DNA of 64,000 nucleotides. It comes from Lytechinus variegatus (lineage: Eukaryota > Echinodermata > Echinoidea > Temnopleuroida > Toxopneustidae). Below the pieces are notes generated by a model that was given only the letters and a program-made list of their open reading frames with translations, was not told the origin of the DNA and searched no databases. Made by a program: the position numbers and the translations under genes. Shown here one piece after another: positions 1 to 11,380 of this stretch (the stretch's first letter is position 1; every line of letters starts with the position of its first letter). Location of the stretch: positions 50,774,240-50,838,239 of the forward strand of contig NC_054740.1 of the NCBI RefSeq assembly GCF_018143015.1, given 5' to 3'.

Positions 1-640
1 TTGTAAAGTATTTTGGCTTAGATGACATTTACGATGAGAAGACAAACCTAATGACAAATGACGACAGGATATGAAACAAAAAAGCCGCTTTGCGTTTTCA
101 TTGATAAACCGGTTTTACATTAATGCAAAATATATATATATAAACTCCTTAAAAAAAGTTTGATCGATAACCCCTCCTCGGTTTTATTAGATGTCAATGT
201 GTAATTAATATCAGTAAAAAGATCATTTAATTTTCTTTAAAATGATACCCTACATGATATAATCTTGTGTTACATGGAGGTGCAGTGCCTTGAAATGTGG
301 GGCAAGGTTAAGATTCAAAAGTTGCAAATTGACACAACATTGACAGTCACTGTTCTTTTTTCCGTCTTGATGAGTGAGTTTCTCAGCGGTTTCTTTTGTT
401 TTCATGCACCTTTTCTATCATTATTAACATGGAATCAAACACATCTCTGCACAGCAAACGCATATAACAAACATGCATGGGTGTTTCAAACCACGACTTA
501 AACCAGAACGATCACTGCATAAACCACAACAAAACGTCAAAAATTAAGAAGCAAGGGCTTGATTTGAATGGAATTTTTAATCTCTATTGACGTAGACAAA
601 AGAATCGTGTTCTGTATTGACCCTTCATGACTATTATTGC
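1..640. other. No gene seen
   Basis: AT-rich sequence with only short ORFs (up to 78 codons) that lack family signatures or matching splice sites. I see no gene, RNA or clear repeat here. Confidence 0.5.
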
Positions 641-649
641 TCGTTTTGC

Positions 650-1032
650 AGCTTTTCAATTCAGACCTCATCAAACACTTTTGAATCCTGCTCTTTTTGT
701 GATGGCATGATCATAAGAAGCAGAGTATCATTTTAAAGATATTTAAATGATCCTTTGAATGATATCAAGTATGCATTGTGTAAAATTGAGAGTTGGGAGA
801 AATAAATGGCCAAACTCAGATTTTCAAACTTCCTTATACTCGATTAGCAGCTTTTCGATTCAAACATCATCCAACACTTTTGAATCCTGCTCTTTTCGTG
901 ATGGCATGCTCATAACAAGCATGGTATCTTTTTAAAGAAAATGAAATGATCTTTTGAATGATGTCAAATATGCATTGTGAAAAAATTGAGAGTTGGGAGA
1001 AATTAATGGCCAAACTCAGATTTTCCAAACTT
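650..1032. repeat. Two-copy tandem duplication, ~199 bp period
   Basis: Copy 1 (650-830) and copy 2 (849-1032) share almost the whole sequence, from AGCTTTTC-ATTCA through GAATCCTGCTCTTTT, a GATGGCATG block and AATTGAGAGTTGGGAGAAAT to the CAAACTCAGATTTTC end. Substitutions and small indels indicate moderate age. The short ORFs across it on both strands have no recognisable product. Confidence 0.8.
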
Positions 1033-1317
1033 TTTTTGATGGGTTTATATTGCGAAACTCTGAAATATCTTGAAAGACACGCAACATATTCTTGCAAACT
1101 TTTGTTCATATTGCTGCATCCGCTGCACTTCAATTTCAAATGGCCTATTTTCACAAAATTTTATGTTTATTTCACGACGTCATTGTCGTAATCGATTTTA
1201 ACTGCTTTAATTTCAAATACCTCACCGTTCTCTGTCTTGATAGGCTTATGTAAATTTACACACCGAAGGCCAAAATAAACTGTTTTTACCGACTATGCGG
1301 CACTATTGGCATTTTGG

Positions 1318-1412
1318 CATTTTATTGTGCAAAGTATTTCTATCTCTACTTCCTTTATACTTCATTTTCCTTTTTTTAACCGCTTAGAAGCAATTTTGCG
1401 AATTTGCGGGAT
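1318..1412 (+). repeat. Dispersed repeat, inverted partner at 32328-32424
   Basis: This ~95 bp block (TTGTGCAAAGTATTTCTATC, then TTCCTTTATACTTC and GCTTAGAAGCAATTTTGCGA) reappears as its reverse complement at 32328-32424 with scattered differences. It is non-coding; the family is not recognised. Confidence 0.7.
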
Positions 1413-2177
1413 ATAATTTTTTTTTAAAGATATTACGATATTTCCGTGTGGTGTGTGTGGATGTACATGTCAAAAAATTAGATATGCACACTATATATTC
1501 CTGGATCAAAATCTCATTGGGGCCCTATTTAAGGAGTTCGTACAACCCACACCACAGAAAAGATTTGACATCATGGACCCTCTAGATTACTGTTGGGTAG
1601 GTAGTTGTCTCTAATTGTGGTATCACTTTATTTCTACATGTACAGTCGAATTTAAGAGCAATGTAAAATAGCAAAACATTGAAAAATCAATAACCTTTAA
1701 GGGTAAATTGCCATATCTCCGCTTGTATTTGACATAAATACGTCATTTATGTATCAAAGTGATGCTTGATGACAGCTCTAACGTTACAGTAACTTTTAAA
1801 AGTTAGATTTAGATATCAAACCTTCAAAATAAAAATACACTCCATCTCACATAGATATGAAAAATTTGATACGTTAAAGTGATTTTGTGTTGTTAAACAT
1901 GAGGCGCTCTATATAACTACGGTGCATGGGAAAAAATATGCGTTTTTCCTAACAAAATGAAGATTTTGGCAATATTTCTACAGATTTCAGATAATGTTTT
2001 AATTACCAGAAATGGGCTACTTTTCACAATCTTGTAGAGCCGTTAGTTTGAGATCAAACGCTGCATGAATCAATTTGCAGATATAATCTGATCCCAAACA
2101 TATTCCATTTTCTTTCTTCAAACTCATTTTTTTTCGAATTTCTCAAAGTGAAAATTCTTTTAACGGGTTCATTGATC
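1413..2177. other. No gene seen
   Basis: AT-rich non-coding stretch. A TATTTAAG box near 1527 lies about 45 bases before an ATG at 1573 that opens eight codons ending at a GTAGGTAG donor-like site. This is too little to call a promoter or exon. Confidence 0.4.
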
Positions 2178-3545
2178 AAAAAGCATCCCAATGGGGGGGG
2201 CTGCCAAATTCACCCCATTCTTTTTCTGAAGTTTGTCTATTTCTTGGAAAATTTGCCAATTTGAACTCTCTATGATTGGGGCAGATAGCATTTCTATTAT
2301 GTACCAAACCCTCTTTTATATATGAAACCACTTTATGACTCTTAATTATCTATTTGTTAGAAATAGAGAGGTGCTGGCAACCTTCTCGCTCAAGGGGGCT
2401 GCCAAAGTCACGCAACCATTTTTAGTATGTTGTCTACTTTTGTAAAAATCTGGCATCATGAGGCCCATTAAGGCAAAAAGAACATTTCTGCTATGTAGAA
2501 AAGTCACTTTTATTGTCATGAAATCACTTAGGGACAAAATAGTAGGCTTCTCTTTATCAGCTACATTATAAAGAAGTGCTGGGACATCGAAGCCTCTACC
2601 ACACTGAGGGGCTACCGAAGTTACACACCCCCTTTTCCGTATTTTGCCTATTTATGGGAAAATCTGCCATTTTGTAGCCCCCGTTGAGGCAAAAAGCTGT
2701 TTCCGCTCTAAAGCAAGCCACTTAAAGGGGAATCCAACCCAAATAAAAACTTGTTTTTATAAGGAAAAGAAAAATCAGACAAGTTGATTGGTGGAAGTTT
2801 GAACAATATTGGACAAACAACAAGAAAATTATGAATTTTTAAAAGTTGTAAATATTGGGAATCACTATACCCATGGAGACTTCAAATTGGCCGCATATGG
2901 GATGTGGTAGTGATGTAAGGCAAGGACTACTCTTCCATGTACTCCAATACACATTATGGCTAAAATGTCATTTTTCCCAAAAGTTTTATTTCAAATTATA
3001 TTTTTCTTTCACGAGGACATGAAACAATATACTCCCTGGGTTATATTTAGATTACTGCCACAGGGGAATGGGTACTTAGGAGAAAACCACAAATCCCTGA
3101 TAATAAAGTACATGGCCTATGGGAAAGTTGTCCTTGCCCCTTGTCATAATTTACTTACTCAGTTGCCAATTTGAAATCTACATAGTATTAGTGATCTCAA
3201 TTTTAAAGCAGCTATAACTTCCTTATTACTTGTCCGATTTCTTTCAAACTTTCACCATTCTGTTTAATTGATTTTTCTCCTTCCCAACACAACTTTTATG
3301 ACCAAGGCTGGATTCCCCTTTAAATCGTCTTAAAACTACGTTGAGTCAAAAGAGTATACTTCTTTCTCTATCACTCAGCTGCATATAAAGATATGCTAGG
3401 AAATTGGAGCCTAACCTCCTGGGAGCTGCCGAAATTACTTACCCCTTTTCCATATTTTGCCAAATTATGGGAAATCTGTCATTTTGAAGCCCCCATTGAG
3501 ACAAAAACCTGTTTCCGCTGTTAAGCAAGCCACATAAAGCGTCTT
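2178..3545. repeat. Degenerate tandem array, ~190 bp unit, four copies
   Basis: Units near 2178, 2371, 2556 and 3325 share a GGGGGCTGCCAAA/GGGAGCTGCCGAAA block, a TTTTGCC-ATTTATGGGAAA block, AATCTGCCATTTTG, a GCCCCCATTGAGGCAAAAA block, and TTTCTGCT followed by AAGCAAGCCAC. The third unit is interrupted by the MITE at 2726-3319; removing it restores the continuity of the unit. Divergence between units is substantial, so the array is old. Confidence 0.75.
2722..3323. mobile_element. TTAA-flanked MITE (piggyBac-like target), AGGGGAATCC ends
   Basis: The element (2726-3319) starts AGGGGAATCCAACCC and ends GCTGGATTCCCCT. Terminal inverted repeats are imperfect over ~110 bp, and TTAA lies on both sides (2722-2725, 3320-3323). 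There is no transposase ORF. Subterminal sequence has the AATCAGACAAG / GGACAAATAA / AAGTTATGA blocks shared with the elements at 10131, 11385, 15899 and 41140. TTAA duplication is characteristic of piggyBac; assignment to that superfamily is inference. Confidence 0.85.
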
Positions 3546-3842
3546 TTTCAATGATATTAAAAAAAAACAGGGAATAATCTGACCAGTACAGTGCAATGGC
3601 TATCCTCCCTTCATGCACTTCGAGATTAATTCAGAATTTTGTCTCCCTCTCTTTTCGCTTCTTGTAATATTATTAAACATCAATGAAAAAGTGATATCTC
3701 TCTAAAGGAAAATTAGTTTCTCATTAAGGGTTGTTTTACAACCAGGGTTTATCCAGCTCTCTCATTTAACTAAATGAAAGTTGTGTGTTTTATCCTCAAT
3801 TTCCTATGTGTGTTTTAAATAAGTAAAATTAGATTTTCTTCT
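3546..3842. other. No gene seen
   Basis: Non-coding AT-rich sequence between the tandem array and the reverse-transcriptase scrap. Confidence 0.4.
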
Positions 3843-4080
3843 CTATTTGCCATGGCTAAGAACAAATCACCAGGTAACGACGGAATAAACGTCGAATTTT
3901 ATTGTCATTTTTGGAGCAAAATTGGACCGTTGGTCGTAGATACTCTTAATTATAGTTTTGAACGAGGAATGGCGTCTACGTCACAGAGGCAAGGCATAAT
4001 TACACTAATAGCAAAAAAAGGGAAGGATAACATGTTAATTGAACATTATAGGCCCGTAGCTCTCTTAACATGTTTTGGAT
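3843..4080 (+). pseudogene. Tx1/L1-like reverse transcriptase fragment
   Basis: About 77 codons in frame resemble the early reverse-transcriptase region of Tx1/L1-type LINEs: KSPGNDGI followed by EFYCHFW, SQRQGIITLIAKK, and HYRPVALL. The similarity stops abruptly after the RPVALL motif, where an unrelated sequence with a stop takes over. The catalytic YADD/FADD region and the endonuclease are absent here. It is a dead fragment. A 3' piece of the same kind of LINE lies at 8682-10894, but the sequence between does not supply the missing RT, so the two need not be one insertion. Confidence 0.8.
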
Positions 4081-4094
4081 TGTTTTGGTTTTAG

Positions 4095-5250
4095 CCTGTT
4101 TGCCGAAGTAAGTTGAATACTTATAATCGATTACTAGCTCTTTTAAATTTACCAACGAAATTTACATCAATATAGTGATAAAAAAGTACCAACTTATTTT
4201 TGTAATGTTGTCATGCATGGGTTTCGACTTATGGTGAATTTCTCAACCATTTTGTATTGAATGGACAACATTTTTTCATTCATTAAAGTACATAATGATT
4301 CAAAATATGTAATGGCTGAAGAAATACTTACAATCGATTGCTGGAATTCACAATTGAGAAAATAACTTTCAAGATTAATGGCTTACTATTCGATTACCAG
4401 CAATCGATTGCTGCCAAGTTCACCATTACATACACTCTTTGCATTCTGGACGGCTTGATGCCTGCTTTATTTTTGCCTTTTTATTTTTTTATTTTTGCCT
4501 TTGGTGATATTGCAATCTTTTAAATTGATACATAACAAAATTTAACATTACAACACAGGTGAAATCAATCGAATTTGTACAACCGATTACAGGTAGTTAC
4601 ATGTACTTTGCTTTGTTTATAATAATGGATACTAAATTTAATAAAAAAAAAATCAATGTTAAAGTGTCAATGACCTTACGTCATTATGATATTTTTGTGC
4701 ACGTAATCGCTGAATGATCTATGTAGCTATACTTGTTAGGTATCGTATATAGCTAATTATTGTAATGTTGTAGGAAAAAACAGTTTGTCTAATTTATTTT
4801 CAATATACGAAGGAGCCTTTAAATACTTTTTTGCTGTCAATATTCTTGCAAGTACATGCTCAGTGGTATTTATTTTAAATCACTTTAGCATATAACTGTC
4901 TCTGAATTCATTTTTCTCAAAGGCATTGTACTAGCCTTGCTTCGCACCACATGTTTGCTGAATTTCGTTAATTGTAATCCAACAAGAAATACTCTTTAAT
5001 ACCTGTACTGAAATTAATCGATCTGTTACCCGCAATTTTACACTGCATGTATTCCGATTTTTACTATTCTTTTTAATTTATGTTTGGTTCTTTGACTAAT
5101 CGATAGATTTTTATAGAATTATTTAGACAGGTTTCATTTCTTTATTCACTTTTGTGATTACAACAATTCTGGTTCTACTTTCTGTTAACGTAAAGGTGGC
5201 CAGATGCTCGCAGGTTATGACTTCATTGACCTCCCGTATGATTTGCTATC
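4095..5250. other. No gene seen; CAATCGATT-rich stretch
   Basis: Non-coding AT-rich sequence. The words ATCGATTACTAGC, CAATCGATTGCTGG and CAATCGATTGCTGCC recur between 4120 and 4415, possibly old repeat remnants. ORFs of 61-98 codons here have no recognisable features. Confidence 0.4.
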
Positions 5251-5289
5251 ATTGTCATCATCATCACCACCACGACCTTCATCATCATC

Positions 5290-5321
<32 letters not shown>

Positions 5322-5361
5322 CACCACCACCATTATCATCACCATTACCACCGTCATCATA
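5251..5361. repeat. (CAT/ATC)n microsatellite
   Basis: About 110 bp of CAT/CAC trinucleotide repeat with interruptions. It creates artificial poly-His, poly-Ser and poly-Met reading frames on the two strands. Confidence 0.95.
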
Positions 5362-5488
5362 CTGTTCCGGCACAGAAAGTTTACATACAAACCAGTTATC
5401 ATATCTTCGATCTTAAAATCTTGGTAATATCGTTTTTTCTTCACGAGTAATGACATAGAATTTTTTTTCTATTTTCAATACAAACAAT

Positions 5489-8407
5489 GCATCATGTAAT
5501 AAATATTACTCAACTGAGGATTTTACTTCTAAATTTAGAGACACAGAACACAAATTCAGTTTGCTTCACGTTAATGCCCGAAGTTTGAACAAAAACTTTG
5601 AATCATTGGAATCATTACTCTTTACTCTAAATAATTTGAAATTCTCCATTATTGGTGTCACGGAAACTTGGCTTCGTAATAATTTACCTAACATATTTAA
5701 CTTGCAAAACTATAATCTTATAAGGCGAGATCGTGAAGATCAAAGAGGAGGTGGTGTAGCATTATACATCAATGAACATTTGCAGTTTAAAATAAGAAAA
5801 GAAATATCATTAAAACAAAGTGAAACTTTATTCTTAGAACTCATGAAGCCGAAAGGCAAAATATAATTATTGGATTAGTTTACAGACCCCCTCATGGCAA
5901 TGCAAATTTATTTTGCGAAGAGCTTGAAATATGCCTTCATACCATAACAAAAGAAGATAAACAAATATATATTAATGGGTGATTTTAACATTGACCTGTT
6001 ATCCCAAAATAATGAAAACGATTTATTCCTACACACTATGCATTTATTTGGTTATTATCCCCACATAGATCAACCGACCAGAATTGATAGCCATTCATCA
6101 ACACTTATCGACAACATATTTTCAAACATACTAAACAGAGATTCTTCCAGCGGATTAATAATATCTGATATAGCTGATCATTTACCGTTTTTTTTTATTA
6201 TGTAATAATGATATTTCAAAAGAAAATTCACCTAAATCTACAATGTATAGTAAAGAATCACCAATCAATATTGAATCGTTTAAAAGTGATCTTGCGATTG
6301 AGGAATGGTTATATGTATTTAATGAGTCAAATTCAGATATTGCTTACACAAATTTTAACCAAAAATTGCAGAAATATTACGATAAAAATTGCAGAAATAT
6401 TACGATAAAAATTTTCCTCTATCACCTATCAAAAAAAGGAAAGCAAAAATGCAATGGATTACTAAAGCTATTCTACGATCCATACATACCCGAAATAAAC
6501 TATACAAGACATTTTCAAAGAACCCTTCTATTCAAAACAAAAATAAATATAAAATTTATAGAAATAGACCAACCAATATAATTCGGGCTTCTCGCAAATT
6601 GTTTTATTCCGAGAAACTTAACAAAGTTAAATCAAACATGAAAGCTACATGGGAGATCATCAATGATTTGATTGGCAAGAAACCCAAAGTATTACCTAAA
6701 GACAATTTCACAGTTCATGCTGCTGCAATAAATTCAGATGATGTAGCTGATACCTTTAATTCCTTTTTCGTTAACATAGGACCCTCTTTGGCAAACAACC
6801 TTGCCAGACCAAACCAAAGTTTTGCAAAATTTCTTCCCACACCCATCAATTCTTCCCTATTCTTTAACCCCACAAATGTTCAGGAAATAATTGAAATAAC
6901 AAAAAATCTCAAATCCAGCAAATCACAGGGATATGATAGAATTAGTACTTTCCTTCTTAAGCAGATCATACATTATATTGTCTCTCCATTGTGTCATATT
7001 TTTAATCTGTCGATCAGCAACGGTAAATGTCCAGACTCCCTAAAAATTGCAAAGGTAAATCCTGTTTTAAGAAAAGACAATCCACATGAAATAACAAATT
7101 ATAGGCCTATTTCTATTCTCCCCAGCATATCCAAAATATTAGAGAAGATTATTTACAAAAGACTTTATAAGTTCCTAGATTCTTTTCAGTTTCTAAATTC
7201 AAACCAATATGAATTCAGGAAAGGGCATTCAACTGATCAGGCTTTAATACAAATATACGATAAAATTACAAATGCAATGACAAATAAAGAACACATAATA
7301 GGAGTATTCATGGACCTAAGCAAAGCATTCGACACTCTTGACCACCAGATTCTACTTAAAAAACTTGAAAATTATGGAATTCGGGGAATCACACTATCAT
7401 GGTTTGAGTTATTTGTCTGATAGAAAACAATATGTCACTCACAATAATATTTCTTCTAATTTCAGACAATAAAATGCGGAGTTCCACAAGAATCGATCCT
7501 TGGCCCCCTACTTTTCCTTATATATATTAATGATTTGACTACTGTAACGCCTTTATTATCATTTGTATTATTTGCCGATGACACAAACATTTTTTGTTCA
7601 AACACTAGCTTCGAAACTTTAGTAGATACATTTAATCGTGAATTACCTAAACTATCTTTATGGTTTAAATGTAATAGGCTCTCACTTAATATAGACAAAA
7701 CAAACTTTATGTATTTTAAGCATACAAGTTCACATATTACTGAGTTTCCATACGACATAAGCATAGATAATATTCCACTCAAAAGGAAAAAAGAAACAAA
7801 GTTTTTAGGTGTCATAATAGATGAAAATTTAAATTGGAATGAACATATACGTTGTATAACTACTAACATCTCCAGAAACGTAGGTGCACTTTACAAAATG
7901 AAAAACATAATTCCTCATACTACACTCGTTTTACTATACAATTCATTGATATTGCCGTATATATCGTACTGCAATATAGTTTGGGCAACGTGTGCAAAAA
8001 CTAAAATTAATACAATATACTTATTACAGAAAAAAGCAATTCGAATTTGTACTAATTCGCAATATTTATCACACACAAATCCATTATTCCATAAACTAAA
8101 GACTCTAACTATTTTTGACATAAATTCATTTCAAAGCTTACTGCTTATGTTCAAATACGTAAATAACATGCTCCCACCTTCATTTCACAATTTTTATACT
8201 ATGAACACATCTATCCATTCATACCCTACGCGGAACTCTTCTAATTTCCATTTAATCAACCACAAATTGCTTATTGCGCAGAGATCCATAAGACACCATG
8301 GTCCTGATTTGTGGAACTCTCTACCAGAATCTATAAAAAGATCCACGTCTCTTTACTCATTTAAGGCAAACGTTAAATCTATGTTGATATCAGAATATTT
8401 GAAGTAA
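5489..8407 (+). pseudogene. LINE ORF2: APE endonuclease + reverse transcriptase, frameshifted
   Basis: The endonuclease runs from about 5550 to 6205 and shows the LLHVNARSLN start, TETWL, GGGVALYI, VYRPP, GDFNIDL and a late DHLP motif. The reverse transcriptase follows, with NYRPISILP, FRKGHSTDQAL, DLSKAFDTLDH, CGVPQ.SILGPLLF and the catalytic FADD near 7570. The C-terminal part ends with SYPTRNSS and HHGPDLWNSLP motifs before a stop at 8405-8407. Frame breaks: about one base lost near 5860 (causing a stop), a stop plus frame change near 6205-6240, a 23 bp tandem duplication at 6366-6411, an approximately two-base loss near 7408, and another slip near 7467. Catalytic motifs remain legible, so the copy is fairly young. 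Confidence 0.88.
6366..6411 (+). repeat. 23 bp tandem duplication inside the LINE ORF
   Basis: The 23-base word TTGCAGAAATATTACGATAA plus AAA occurs twice in direct succession (6366-6388 and 6389-6411). Because 23 is not a multiple of three it shifts the reading frame between the endonuclease and RT parts. Confidence 0.95.
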
Positions 8408-8681
8408 AATTTCTGTGTCGATGTGTCATCATTAAAGCATCATCACCATCATCATCCTCTCTATCGCCTTCATCTTCACCATTTCACCGTCATCTTTATC
8501 CTTATCATCTCCATCTTCATTGCTCAAATTACATTACTGCTGTTTTTCATAAAATGTACTGTATATCGATTCTGCTGTGTTAATGTATTATATTAATTAA
8601 TGAGTTTTAACCTGTATCTAATACTATACCTTATTCACTACTATACCTTATTCATTTATTCATAAGTCGAACACATTACTG

Positions 8682-9732
8682 TATGAATTCATTTGGGGTG
8701 GTCCTGATAGAGTAAAACGTGAAGTGTTGGTTAAAGAATACGATGACGGGGGGGTTAAAGATGACTTGCATCAAATCAATTATTCAAGCTCAGAAAATGA
8801 AATGGGTTTCGAGACTTTTCCATTCAACTTCGAAGGGCTGGAAAGATATATGGATAAAATTGTTGTCACCTGTCGGTGGAGAATACATTTTTATTGTGAT
8901 TTTGTTATGAAATATCTGAATATTGAAGTGTCAAATTGGTTGATGGACATTTTACAAACATGGTGTTTATTGGAAAGGAAAATAATTACCAATGAGTTTA
9001 TATCATGTATATGGACAATCAATATATCACATTTAAAGGAAAATCTATCTATAGACCAAACATGAAAGAAAAGGGATTCACTAAAATTACTGATATGTTA
9101 GATGAATTTGGACGCCCACTACGCTGGAGGGAAGCGAAGGGAAAGGGGTTAAAGTTTACTGAGTATTTTGAATTGTTAGATTGCTATAAAATAATGCCAG
9201 GGAAATGGAAAGTTTTCTTTTTACAACAAAACTACCATCATCTTGTAAAAGAACCTGGGGATTTCCCTTCTCATTTTTGTGAATCTGCATTTAGACAAAT
9301 TCAGAATATATCGACAAAGGAATTTTATCGCACTTTTTTAAACATTGATAACTCTGAAACCTCCAAGGTGTTTACTGACTTTAATCAACTTTACAACATC
9401 GATAGGCAACAGACTTCCAAATTGTTCACTCTTCCATTACGAATCACTATTGACACCAGACTCCGAATCACACACTGTAACATTTTAAATACCTTAATAC
9501 CTACAAATGAATGGCTCACAAGAATAGGAAAGAAAACCAACGCATTATGCTCTTTTTGCAATGCGACACCCGAGACATTGGATTATTTGTTCTTTGCATG
9601 TCCTAAAATAGCATCCTTTTGGAATGCGTTGCGTATGAGAGTGACTGACTTTAATCCTAATTATTTCCCTTTCACGAGATACTATTTTATTTGGATTACT
9701 AGAACCACTTACTCCATCCACCTTAGCATTTA
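8682..9732 (+). pseudogene. Tx1-like LINE ORF2, C-terminal part
   Basis: The translation resembles the C-terminal region of Tx1/L1-type ORF2. It starts with FIWGGPDRVKR and LVKEYDDGG, followed in another frame by LKMTCIKSIIQAQKMKWV. It ends with a cysteine cluster of the RT-associated zinc-binding type, WLTRIGKKTNALCSFC then ETLDYLFFACP and FWNAL (about 9510-9640). A G-run near 8747-8753 produces a frameshift, and another frame change lies near 9005. The RT catalytic core is absent, as expected for a 5'-truncated copy. It begins directly after the CR1/L2-like element's 3' tail. Confidence 0.8.
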
Positions 9733-10126
9733 ATTTTCTAATTTTACTTGGTAAACAATTCATTTTGCGATGGAAATACCAAGAGACTCGCCCTAGTTGA
9801 AAACAATTTAATTATCTTTTATCTTATAAAGTTACTGAAGAAATAATTGCAAAAACGAAAAACAAACTCAATAAACACAATGTAAAAAGGCAAAATATAA
9901 ACAAGTATTTTTCCATTGCATAAATTGTAATCACTATATATTAATATTTTGTGTTAATCGTCTTTTTGTGACTTTGTTTTATCTTCTGTTCATGTTGTAG
10001 TGGTGCTGTTTACTTTCGGTCATGTTAATACATGAAAATGTCATTTTTGGGTTGCGCTATACCCCGGTGATGCCGCCAGGACGACAATGGACCGTTGGGT
10101 ATTACCGTACCCCTTTTCTTATTCGG

Positions 10127-10734
10127 TTAAAGGTCAAGTCCACCTCAGAAAATGTTGATTTGAATCAATAGAGAAAAATCAGACAAGCACAATGCTGAAA
10201 ATTTCATCAAAATCAGATGTAAAATAAGAAAGTTATGACATTTCAAAGTTTCGCTTATTTTCAACAAAATAGTTATATGAACTAGCCAGTTACATCCAAA
10301 TGAGAGAGTCGATGATGTCACTCACTCACTATTTCTTTTGTTTTTTATTGTTTGAATTATACAATATTTCCATTTTTAAGAATTTGACGATTAGGACCTC
10401 CTTGCCTGAAGCACAAAATGTTAAAATAATGGAATTCCACGTGTTCAGGGAGGAATAAAACTTCATTTCACATGACAATGACGAGAAAATAAAAATATTT
10501 TATATTTCATATAATAAAAAAGAAAAGAAATAGTGAGTGAGTGATGTCATCAACTTTCTCATTTGGATGTAACTGGCTCGTTCATATAACTATTTTGTTG
10601 AAAATAAGCGAAACTTTAAGATGCCATAACTTTCTTATTTTACATCCGATTTTGATAATTTTTTAGTGTTATGCTTGTTGAAGTTTTCTCTTTTTATTCA
10701 AATCAAGTTTTTTGGGGGTGGACTTGTCCTTTAA
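10127..10734. mobile_element. TTAA-flanked MITE inside the LINE 3'UTR
   Basis: The element (10131-10730) begins AGGTCAAGTCCACCTCAG and ends GGGTGGACTTGTCCT. TTAA lies on each side. The subterminal block AAAATCAGATGTAAAATAAG / AAGTTATGACAT occurs inverted at the far end, giving TIRs of well over 100 bp. The central GGTCCTCCTTGCCTGAAGC block is shared with the element at 11385, in the opposite orientation. No ORF. Confidence 0.9.
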
Positions 10735-10894
10735 TGGATCGTCCTGTCGGCAGCGCCAGGGTACAATTTGCTTGTAAATTAAGATTATGTTGTATGTACT
10801 TAAACAATGTTCTGTTTGATTGAAGTGCAACGATATGTTTTGTATACTTTGATTGTTTTTGTGACGAATAAAAAACTACCAAGATAAAAAAAAA

Positions 10895-11380
10895 GTTAGA
10901 TTTCTTTTGAACTGTGAGGTAACAAGGTCACCTACTTATTTTTTTTCTTTACAAGGGATTAATCTTTCAATTATATGTCTAGTTCACTCTATTGCTTTAT
11001 TTTTCAGAGAGGTCACTTTTGAACATAAATGGCTTTAGCAACATTAAAATGTGAAATGTCTGAAAATAAGTAAACATGGGCAAGATCAACATTCTTTAAA
11101 TTTCGTTGCATAAAAAAACAGTTATGATCAAGTAATGTCTTACTATGCGAAAAAAGGGACCAAATTCGGAGTGGACAGATTTGGAGAGAATGGACATCCC
11201 TTGTTTGGTTATTGGTCACATAGAATAAAAAACTCTAGCTTTGCTTTTGTATTAAATGAACAATCGCAGCTCGATAATAAATTGTGATTGGTAAAAGAAA
11301 ATCCCCCTTTTATGTACCCTAGTTATAAGACAACCCTTAAGAAAAGCACCAATTGCCTGTATCATAATCATATGCCGATA
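10895..11380. other. No gene seen
   Basis: AT-rich intergenic sequence between the LINE poly(A) and the next MITE. The 68-codon minus-strand ORF at 11013-11219 has no recognisable features. Confidence 0.4.

Larger units (their letters stand above)
5460..8665 (+). mobile_element. CR1/L2-group non-LTR retrotransposon, near full length, inactivated
   Basis: An APE-type endonuclease is followed by a reverse transcriptase and a 3'UTR with CAT-rich blocks, ending in short repeats of the form ACTATACCTTATTC (about 8620-8665). The 5' limit is unclear; coding similarity begins by about 5490, just after a CAT microsatellite. There is no LTR. Frame breaks (described under its ORF2) show it cannot move by itself. 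Placing it in the CR1/L2 group rests on the endonuclease and RT motif style; a finer clade is not claimed. Confidence 0.85.
8682..10894 (+). mobile_element. 5'-truncated Tx1-like LINE with 3'UTR and poly(A)
   Basis: The C-terminal ORF2 remnant is followed by a 3'UTR, an AATAAA at 10867-10872 and an A-run at 10886-10894. The 3'UTR is interrupted by the TTAA MITE at 10131-10730. No convincing target-site duplication was found. Confidence 0.7.

Noticed and set aside
867-1191. Opposed ORFs of 95 and 77 codons
   Set aside because: They lie on the two-copy tandem repeat and have no homology signs.
1520-1610. TATA box plus tiny first exon
   Set aside because: TATTTAAG, an ATG and a GTAGGTAG donor occur close together, but eight codons without a partner exon are not evidence.
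5154-5456. Poly-His, poly-Ser and poly-Met ORFs on both strands
   Set aside because: They are translations of the CAT microsatellite and lack any flanking coding signal.
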